From: Paramarasmius palmivorus
Taxonomy: Eukaryota > Basidiomycota > Agaricomycetes > Agaricales > Marasmiaceae
Length of the DNA stretch: 64,000 bases
Direction: 5' to 3'
NCBI GenBank assembly: GCA_037176845.1
Contig: JAYKXP010000068.1
Span: forward strand, 124,001-188,000
The position numbers and the translations under genes were made by a program. Positions 56,182 through 64,000 of this stretch are shown piece by piece. The notes under the pieces are model-generated. The model was not told where the DNA came from, did not search any database, and saw nothing but the letters and a program-made list of their open reading frames with translations. The first letter of the stretch is position 1. Each line of letters starts with the position of its first letter.

Positions 56182-58273
56182 ATGGGGTCTCGCGACTCGA
56201 GCTCGCAGACACGGAAAGACGAAAATAATGGCGCTTTCAATGGATCAGAATACCGGCCCAAATCTCCTCCTCCAAAAAGCATGCGCACTGCAAGCCCAAC
56301 GGGGAGTCGCTCGCATAGCTACTCCGAACGTCTGGTAGGTCACTTTTTGCTTCCTGTCTCTAGGCTCATACTCATCAACTCGTCAGCCTCACGTTCGAAT
56401 GTGGACCGAAGGTGAACCATATCGTTTCGCTCCAAAACGACGGGGGGATCCTTGGGAAGAATGTTTGAAGCGCGTCGACAACTACGACGACGAGATGTGC
56501 CGAGGCTGGAAGGAAGATATCGATACTTTGTTGGTTTTTGTGGGTTGATCAACTTAAGTTGGCCAGCCTTTCGAGATATCTGACCATGATTACAGGCCGG
56601 TTTATTCTCTGCGACAGTGACAGCGTTTGTCATCGAGTCGTACCATTGGTTAACGGAAGACCCAGATGAGGCGTCTGCCAGGATTCTCGCAGAGATTTTA
56701 CAGCACTTAATTGGCCAAAATAACACCGCGGCAGAGCTGACTATCAAGGCCACCACTCATGTTTCAACTTCACCTAAGACTTCCACCTTCGGCTCGGAGG
56801 CTTTCGCCATCAGAGTCAACGTATCCTGGTTCCTCAGCTTGATCCTCGCTTTGTCGACTGTGATGCTCGGAATACTATGTAAACAATGGATTCGAGAACA
56901 TCGCCGCGACACGCCTTCTTCCTCGCCAAAGGAGACCTTGGAATTGCGCCAGCTGCGATTCGAGAGTCTGGAGCGGTGGGGCGTCTTGACGCTCCTCGCG
57001 TCTCTACCGCTCATTCTTCAACTCGCCCTCGTACTATTCTTCGCCGGCCTCTTAGATCTACTTTGGGCACTCGACTACATTGTGGCCAGCTTGGCTACGG
57101 CTTTGATAGGCCTGAGTGTCTTCATCCTCTCAATAACCACCGTCCTACCATGCTATTACCTCCTTACATCCCCTTCTATTGTTTTCAGTGACAGCGTGTA
57201 TGTGTGCCCATACAAGTCTCCACAAGCATGGCTCTACTATCGTATCGCTCGGGTCATGTTTCGCCCTATCCTTCGATCCAAAGCCCACATTCGGTTTCCG
57301 AATTGGGCTTCAAGCGATCTCCATATCATTCGAAATCACTTCCCCGTTTCCACATTGAATCCACGGGAGTACCTTTTACGTGGGCTCAAGTGGATGATTG
57401 CCACGTTCAGTGATAGCACTGTCATGGCAAATCATATCTTCCACTGCATGCAAGGCCTTCAGACGGAGCTCGTGGCCAATGCGACCGGTCAACCGGGAGA
57501 GAAGTCTAGGGATGTGCTGTACTACAATTTTTTCAGGAATTCGGCTTGGGATCCTGATACAGGGAGGTTCCTGGCAGAGTTGTTCTTGAGACAGGTCAAC
57601 GGGCCTCTCAATAGCCAGACCACTAGTAGTGGCGGAGGCGGTGACACAAGGAGTATCGGAGATGCCTTGGGCTCGTTCTGGAACTTGGCAATCATCGATT
57701 TCGTTGGAGACGGTGAGCGCTTAGTTTACCTAACTGGAAAGTCTCGCTGACGCGTATCAAGGACTATTACCAGAGCTCCAGACCGAACTACTATATCAGA
57801 TCATCGCGTCGGTCAAGCAATACTGCGCTGACGGGCGTATAACCCTGTTTGATATGAGTCCTATTCTTATGATTTGTCGGGAACTGTGGAAGCACCCTTC
57901 ACTTCCCATTCGCCAATCCTCTATCTCGATTCTCGACGACCTGGAGTCTTGGCTCTCGCGTGCCTCGGAGGATATCCGAGCGGAACTCGTCCCATCCGTT
58001 GCATCAGCTCTGACCGAGATCATTGACAAGGAAAGCGAGACAGATCCGGTATCCGAGTTTGTGCTAAGCGGACGAGGGCCGAGGTTTGTTAGACTGTTAG
58101 ACGAGTGGATCGTCGCGAAGGGCATTGACATGGATGACTATTCCATGCATGACATGGCCATGTCTTGGGGTGATGCAAAGGAGAAGATATTGAGGATGTC
58201 AGGACTTTCGATGGACTATTTCGATTCACCGACGGAAATGAGTGATACGGTTGAAGACCCTGGAGGTAGTTGA
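56182..58273 (+). CDS. DUF6535 membrane protein
   Basis: Integral membrane protein of the DUF6535 family (Pfam PF20153), a basidiomycete expansion of unknown role. Four exons: the first (56182-56334) is disordered and Ser/Pro-rich; the second (56387-56539) starts RMWTEGEPYRF and ends WKEDIDTLLVF; the third (56596-57712) continues AGLFSATVTAFVIESYHWL; the fourth ends at 58273. Membrane helices lie at LLVFAGLFSATVTAFV, at VSWFLSLILALSTVMLGIL followed by CKQWIREHRRD, and at ILQLALVLFFAGLLDLLWAL plus a further pair near LIGLSVFILSITTVLP. The C-terminal half is soluble and helical (WLSRASEDIRAELVPSVASA). The domain core is textbook for the family; length about 650 residues. No function is known. 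Confidence 0.85.
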
Positions 58274-58525
58274 CCACTACGGTATCAGAAGAAACGGAGA
58301 ATAGACGGTTACGATACAGCTTGAATAATAGGGATAGAAGTGCCATGCATTCCCTTAGGTTACCCTTATAGGTCTAATGCTCGTATTATAGAGAAACGAT
58401 TGTGGAATATGAATCAAGTATGTGTACATGCTTGTGCCTTGCACAAATTGAACCATATTAAGAGATTCATTGGCTGTGGATGTCAAGTGAGCCAAGGGGC
58501 CGGAATAGCAAACAGCGAAGATTAC

Positions 58526-58884
58526 TCACTCTCTCAATTTGGGGTTCCAACAGTTCAGGGCGCGGAGGAGGAAGGGAGCGGCGTGGATTCCGGGAATTGG
58601 CTGTTCAGGATTAGGGCATCGTTCACGAATAAGTAAGGACAAGACGCACGTCATGACCACACCGGTGGTGATGACCGTCAGGAAGGGGGACTCTGGAACA
58701 AGAGTGACCATGACCCTAGTGGCGGTGGTGATGTTGGCTGAAGTAGGGAGTTCGTCGCCGTCGGCGCGGCGAATGACCTGCAACGTGGTATCAATTAGTC
58801 TGAGTGAATGAGAGAACCGGAGTTTCGTACCGCTCCAGCGACAGCAGTAGCGAGGGTGAAAAGGAGAGCGAAGGAGAGATTCAT
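58526..58884 (-). CDS. Small putative secreted or membrane protein
   Basis: Not recognised. The ATG at 58884 gives MNLSFALLFTLATAVAGA, a good signal peptide. A 53-base intron (58830-58778, GTACG to TGCAG) joins in phase 0 to exon 2, which runs to 58526; about 101 residues. A hydrophobic stretch (FLTVITTGVVMTCVLSLLI) is followed by RERC, suggesting a membrane anchor with inside-positive charge. It could be a short membrane protein rather than a secreted one. Confidence 0.5.
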
Positions 58885-60879
58885 TTCTGTTAAGCGATGG
58901 TAGATGTCGGTGGAGCCAAGGGTTTATATATGATGGGCTAAGCAATGCCTTGGATTAAAGGGGCGGTCTTGGGGTAGACTATCATTGGCCAGGCTGGCGC
59001 GGTCACCATCAAATGCCTCAATGATACGTGAAGACCGTGAATCGGGGGAGCCCGACACTCGGAGATGCCGTGTATTTATTGGGAAAGTTATTAGTTTCTA
59101 AGGCGAGGAGATCAGCACAGGTGCCCCGTAAAGCAGAGATCAAGCGTACCTTACTGCGTACGCGGTTACTGAATGATTCAGATATCGCAATGCAAAAGGG
59201 CCGGCGTTTTCTTCTGTGCTCCATAGCCGGAGCAGCTCGTATAGTACCCAGAACCATTTACATGATACTAGGTGCTTGGATAGGTGAAAACAGCAAAATT
59301 GAACTTCGAACACCTGTGCTAGTTCAAGCCTTCGAACCGGCCAAAAGACTATTGATAAACACATGACGCAAAGTCAAAAGCGCAGCAATGCACTACCTCT
59401 ATGCGAACAGGTCGGGGTTATCAACCGCAACCGCGAGACAACGCGTGAACGCGTTTCCAATCAAAGAGAAGACAGTCGCAAGTCCCTTTCCAGCATTGAG
59501 GCTATTCAGCGAGAATGGGCGCGATGATTGGAGAGTGCAAACTTGGGGTGGACTTGCGGCTATACGGACTGACATAAGACCACCTTGAACCGACAAACGT
59601 AGTAATGGTAATCAGGTCAAAGCTTATATTGAGCGAGCTGTCGAAGGTTGTCGAGTGATGAGAAAACGGTGAGTCAGAGGACTCCGTTCCCTCGCGAAGA
59701 GTTTGTGAAAATGTGGTTGACCGTGAAGATACTATGATACTTGTATGTCGTGAGCCACGAGGACCTTGAGAAGTGAATGATTCTGCCTTTGCGACAGTAG
59801 CGAAAGAAGAAGCAGGGGAGATATATTCATTGCCTCGAAATCACAGCATCGTATTGAACTTCGAGTGCAATGCCTATGGTCAGTGCCCGAACATGAATCA
59901 CTCACTATTCCATTTTCTATCTCGTCGAATCATGTCATGTGGTGGTTGGGGGTCTCTTCATATTTGCCTGTGCATAACGATGGTGGGATGGACAAGCAAG
60001 GTTTAGGGTTGGATATGGAATGCCGGACGTTTTTGGTTCGGACCATAGTCGGACGTCCAGGGACCAGTAGACGCTGGTACCGTGCCCGATTTACCCACGG
60101 AAGTTTCACCAAAATTCTTGCTTCTCTCCTTTCACAGGTGGCAGCCCGGCCTTTTTGAGCTCAGAAAGAAAAAGGGAAACACTAAAGGAAACACTAAAGG
60201 AAATATTAGAGTAATTCCCAGAATTTAATCATATATATGGACGCGGAAACCTAGTCATTGTGTACCGAGAAATAGTCTGTATAGCGCGAGATAAATATCA
60301 GCTGGATTATTTAGGAAATGCTGCAAATTATTTCCCGGAAAGATGAGATCCGGAAGCCCAGATATGTATAATCTCGCGCCCAAAAAATATTATCACTTCC
60401 TGGCAAGAAATCTAACCTTTGTTTGCCAAGATATGTCTCATTTTTGGGTGCTATTTTTCAATTCCCGAGAATCTCCCCCTTTGGGTGAGATCATCTCTCC
60501 CTCACCTTCCAAGATTCGCTACATTATCTCCCGAGACTCTGCGATGTTCTCATATCCGTGTACCTATCGAAATCAAGTGATAATTGAGCGAAAACTATAC
60601 TTAGAAAAATGTTTGCCGCACAGTGCACGATTGACCAGAAAACAGAGAGAGGGAATGGGAATGGGGACAAAGAGAAAAGGCGGAGAGCTAGTAAGAGAAA
60701 AAGCGGAGAAAGAGAAAAATATGCCGAGCAAGTATTCGGGCGCTGTAGGGTTCCGTAGGAATGGTATATCGGGCTAGGTACAGGTAGAAATCAAATTACC
60801 CCACAATCCCCATATAAATACCAATTCACAGGTGCTTGTACAAATATCAAAGGAACTACGTATTCGTAAAATAAAAAGC
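58885..60879. other. Gene-poor region, AT-rich on the right
   Basis: No supported gene. Bases 60170-60240 contain short direct repeats (ggaaacactaa then aggaaacactaaaggaaa), and the stretch to about 60800 is AT-rich with scattered tctcccgaga-like sequences. It could be a decayed non-autonomous element; no terminal repeats were found. Confidence 0.35.
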
Positions 60880-61555
60880 CTAATCGTACTCCTCCTCATC
60901 AAAGATAGATCGAGTTATTTCGTCGAACACACCCGCCCATGTCGACACCAACAACCACATCTCCTCATTGCTGTAGCCATCCATCCGAAATGTTTCCTTG
61001 TGATTTCCCGAACCTGTAATGCACCCCAATGCATTAGCATGCGACTACTAGGCAATCAAAGTGGCCTCACAGCCAATGCACAACTCATGCAGGCGATCTC
61101 CAAAGCAAGACAGAACCAAATGCACCAGTTTTTCTGCCACTTGTCAGACTGAGAAAATGACACCAAGGACCGATTCACTTACCGACAAGACGACAATATT
61201 TCACTCCAATCGACCCCAACCACTCCTGCGTTTGTGCTCGGCATTTATTTCTCCAATCTCCTTTTCGAATCGAACATTCCTTGCAGCTGCCTACTTTGAA
61301 CGTCTTCCCGTACGAGGGGTGTTGCGAATACGTGATCCCGAAGCAGTAAACGAAACCCTGGCATTCATTTGCTGGTAAATCGCCGTCGAGCCACCTCTTT
61401 GCCACTTGTAGCACCGTGTCCCATTTGCAAAGATTTCGAGTTGACTTGGGGGACATTGACAATGTTGGCGGCTCTGGAGGTAAACAATAATAGGTGAATA
61501 TATGAAGGAAATCAAGAAAGAAGCAAAACATACCTTGTCCATGCCTATCGGTCAT
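60880..61555 (-). CDS. T5orf172/GIY-YIG-like domain protein
   Basis: Found only after splicing. Four exons: 61555-61534 (MTDRHGQ), 61473-61183, 61133-61071 and 61013-60880, with introns of 60, 49 and 57 bases and every join in frame; about 169 residues. After splicing the protein reads GFVYCFGITYSQ, then YGKTFKVGSCKECSIRKGDW, LVEKLVHLVLSCFGDRLHELC, IGCSGNHKETFR and an acidic end (FDEEEYD). This order (G-x-x-Y-x-F strand, K-x-G-x-S with a following R, a Leu-rich helix 'VEKLVHL', and C-x-x-C-x-x-x-H-x-E-x-F) matches fungal proteins annotated with the T5orf172 domain, a GIY-YIG nuclease relative. Nuclease activity is not established. Without splicing the C-terminal Cys/His part is invisible. Confidence 0.7.
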
Positions 61556-62786
61556 CGTGAGCTAGTTGGTAGCAGGTGGAAGTCGAGGAGAACGTCTAAG
61601 TATGGGTGTGAGTATGTATTGGCGCATTCAAGTAACGCAAACGTACGAGAAACGACAACCACAACCAGAATGAATTTGACCCCGTATAGTCGGAGAGTGA
61701 GTGAAAGAGAGCGGGAGAGCGACAGAATGCGCAAGTGAGTAACACTGGTTGAAGGATAGATAAAGCGGGGCACGATAGATCAAGCAAGAGTAGGATTAGA
61801 GAATGCCGATTCGAAGGGTCAAGTAGGATTAGAAGGGTGAAGCAGAAAACCAAAGACAAACATCGAAACGGGGCGAGATGAAACGATAGAAATCGACATA
61901 CAGGTGGGTGGGAATTGTACATCCTATCCTACGCCACATTGATATTCTGGGCGCCGAATCTGAGCAACGTCGAGCTTGGTCGCGCCTGTCGATGTTAACC
62001 GGAACGACAAGGCTTGATTTGCGCTCATTTGCCTTCTTCTGCATGTTTGAGCTGGAGCGTGTGTCGCTGCAGTAGAGAGCTTCAGGAGCCTGAAGAACGA
62101 GAAGGATAAGAGTTTCATACCAAGGGCACACCAGCAGCGATAACATCGATTCGGCCTTTCATCTTGACTGTGAGTTGCTTGTCCCTTCGCCTGACAATTT
62201 ATCGGGGACCCGCTGCCTCTTGTTCCGTACGCACATTGACCGCAGAACAGACCTAACGCAGAACAGACCTATATAGTCGATATAACTGATGATTGGTCCA
62301 CGATATCGGTAGATTTGGCGAGGAACAGATGACGCTGGTTGAAGCCTGTATCTTCAGTTTCGCCACCCTAGATGTGACCGTTCGGAATGTTATTCTCGTC
62401 AGCGAGCGGAGGCGTTTCCAGATGGGAGAAGACAAATCCGGGGCCGTACATCTTCGTGATTGTTGTGTCAATCTCACGGCGAGTTACAATAGTGCTCGAC
62501 AATTCCTTCCCGCTGACATGAATGTTTTGCAAAGTCCAATAGAATACGACTTCACCCAGCTTCCCATTCCCACCGCACTTTCCCTTCTGCCAGACTACCG
62601 GACTACTGTCATATTCATCCAAGTCAGCTTTCATCCAAACCTAAAGCACCAAGAAAAACTCACAACAGGAAACGGTCTCTCAGATCCCCGACGCGTCGAA
62701 TACGGCAAACGCCAAGATGAAAAGCATTACTTGCTCGAGCCCTTATCAAACCCTCCTCCCAACATGTAGGTGTGTTTCTTGTAAGA
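61556..62786. other. Unresolved region
   Basis: An open minus-strand stretch at about 62634-62371 (starting KADLDEYDSSPVVWQKG) has coding-like composition, but no start or partner exon could be supported. Pyrimidine-rich DNA at 61600-61920 on the minus strand probably belongs to the leader of the gene at 60880-61555. Confidence 0.3.
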
Positions 62787-63413
62787 TCACATGTGCCATC
62801 GACGAAGCCAGAGTTGGGATAGGCGGTATACAGTGATGATGAATGTCATGAGGAAGGTGACGCCGGATGTCATCCTGTGGGCGGGAGTTGAAGTTAGCGC
62901 TTGAAGAAGAGAAAAAGGACGGTACATTCCAGACGATAGGTGAAATTAGATTGTCGACTTGGACTAAGAGGCCAACGTTTAGAATTCAATTCTTGGGTGA
63001 TTGCTTGAGATTGCGATACGAGGACGCTGCCTTGAAATTGTCTGCTTCGCGGAGAAAAGCATTGTCCATTCGATTTGATACGTAGGTAGTGCGTGTTGCT
63101 ATGGGGTGTTGATGGTTGAGAGGACAGTAGCTTGACCTCAATGTGAGCGGTGTAGCTTTCAAACACGAGGACAAACCAGCTCACCTCAGCGGCTCCTTCA
63201 ACAATAACGGGCCAATTCTGGGTGCTACGTATCGCCCTCGACCGGGTCAAGATGTCTGAGAATTAAATCCCAGAGGAGGCACAAGACCGAACGCTCGATA
63301 GGACGATATTGCGGTTGTTGTATAGTTTTCCAACGAAGGGGAGACTTGGGGTCACGGTGTTTAACGAGAAGCTGGTGACCATTCAGATTTCCAGGAGTAA
63401 GCTGTAAAGACAA
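62787..63413 (-). CDS. Possible multi-exon small gene, structure uncertain
   Basis: A good minus-strand intron is visible at about 62931-62875 (GTACCG donor, GCTAAC branch, CACAG acceptor), and an earlier open segment ending in GTGAGC (core RSRAIRSTQNWPVIVEGAA) lies near 63230-63180. One reading of the last exon ends LWLRRWHM at a stop at 62787; another frame continues past it. The exons suggest a real spliced gene, but I could not settle start, frame or product. Confidence 0.25.
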
Positions 63414-64000
63414 GAACCTGAGACATACGATAGTTTCCGTAGCTGGTGATCCAAAAGTAGTGGAGGCTGCTAGTGGTCAGAAAGAAAGAGCCGCCTCGGA
63501 TTTAAATATTTATCGCCGAAACACCTTGACCTGCACCACCTCCAAGGACACTTCTTGGTTTCTTATGCTCTATGATCCCCGCATCTTCATTCGAAGTATT
63601 GGCGCGATTTCGAATGTCATAGCATAGGAAGCAGTATGTATAGTTCGCAAGTTTCATCAATGCAAAACTGCAACATCCTCATTCCCAGTTCGTCAACAAG
63701 AAGAACAGTCTATCCTACACAAAGTCCAACACTAACAAGCCTGCGTCCATGAAAAAATGTCTGTACGGGACATTATTTATTTGTACGTTTAAATAAATCT
63801 CCTTCCAATTTTTCTGCTAATCAACTTTGACAACAGCTTTCACTCCAACATAATCCTTCCGAGCTCCCTGCTCCTGCCTCTCCACGTAGCCATTCATCTC
63901 GCATACCACTTTCCCCCATCACTACCACCACCTACCCCTCAAATTACCGTACTCCCGAGTAGCTACCTACGTGCTCTCAAAGCACTCCAGTCGTGATGCG
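63414..64000. other. Right edge, possible leader of a gene off the window
   Basis: At about 63783-63836 there is an intron-like segment (GTACGT, GCTAATC, CAACAG) preceded by an ATG opening MSVRDIIY. The continuation is Pro/Ser-rich and soon meets a stop. It may be the 5' part of a plus-strand gene continuing to the right, but this is weak. Confidence 0.2.

Noticed and set aside
61829..62146. Leu/Ser/Cys-rich minus-strand frames as a membrane protein
   Set aside because: No start or splice support; composition follows pyrimidine-rich leader DNA.
63760..63990. A Pmp3-like small membrane protein from the start MSVRDIIY
   Set aside because: Only the first eight residues resemble Pmp3; the continuation after the best intron is Pro/Ser-rich and lacks its membrane helices.

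Overview
This window is nuclear DNA from a filamentous basidiomycete, almost certainly an Agaricomycete. The genes are split by introns of about 46-75 bases with GTRNGY donors and CTAAY-type branch points. The content is also typical of that group: a KDZ-family transposase with a TET/JBP oxygenase, a DUF6535 membrane protein, many F-box/leucine-rich proteins, MYND proteins and a GIY-YIG-like protein. No prokaryotic features are present. Exon joins were worked out by hand from splice signals and reading-frame continuity, so outer ends are firmer than internal junctions.

Region 1 (1-13.3 kb) holds DNA-related genes. A multi-exon protein of unknown function starting with a 'GNPG' block runs off the left edge. 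It is followed by a Ser/Pro-rich protein and by an HNH-type protein with an RGG tail. Then come, on the plus strand and only about 200 bases apart, a complete TET/JBP-like dioxygenase and a complete KDZ transposase. Just after the transposase lie seven copies of a palindrome around CTTTTGCAAAAG. The TET/JBP plus KDZ pairing is known in mushrooms; both genes look intact here.

Region 2 (about 14.5-27.5 kb) has a clear plus-strand excess of A and C over T, whatever the gene direction. It carries three paralogues of a family with an F-box-like start and a nucleotidyltransferase-like G-S...D-x-D core (one has lost the motif), a long MYND protein and one unknown protein. Near its right edge are a GAGCC-rich repeat and a C2H2 zinc-finger gene cut off inside its first finger.

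Region 3 (28-53 kb) is mostly F-box genes: five intact and one broken. Among them are a single-pass membrane protein, the mitochondrial twin-CX9C protein Cmc4, a type-B carboxylesterase and a secreted GH106-like (alpha-L-rhamnosidase-related) enzyme. Region 4 (52-64 kb) is more housekeeping-like: a MYND protein, an intron-containing tRNA-Arg(ACG), the AP endonuclease APN1, a DUF6535 protein, a small membrane protein and a T5orf172/GIY-YIG-like gene visible only after splicing, then poorly resolved sequence to the right edge.

The most interesting parts are the intact TET/JBP-KDZ unit with its palindrome array and the skewed block with the nucleotidyltransferase-like family.
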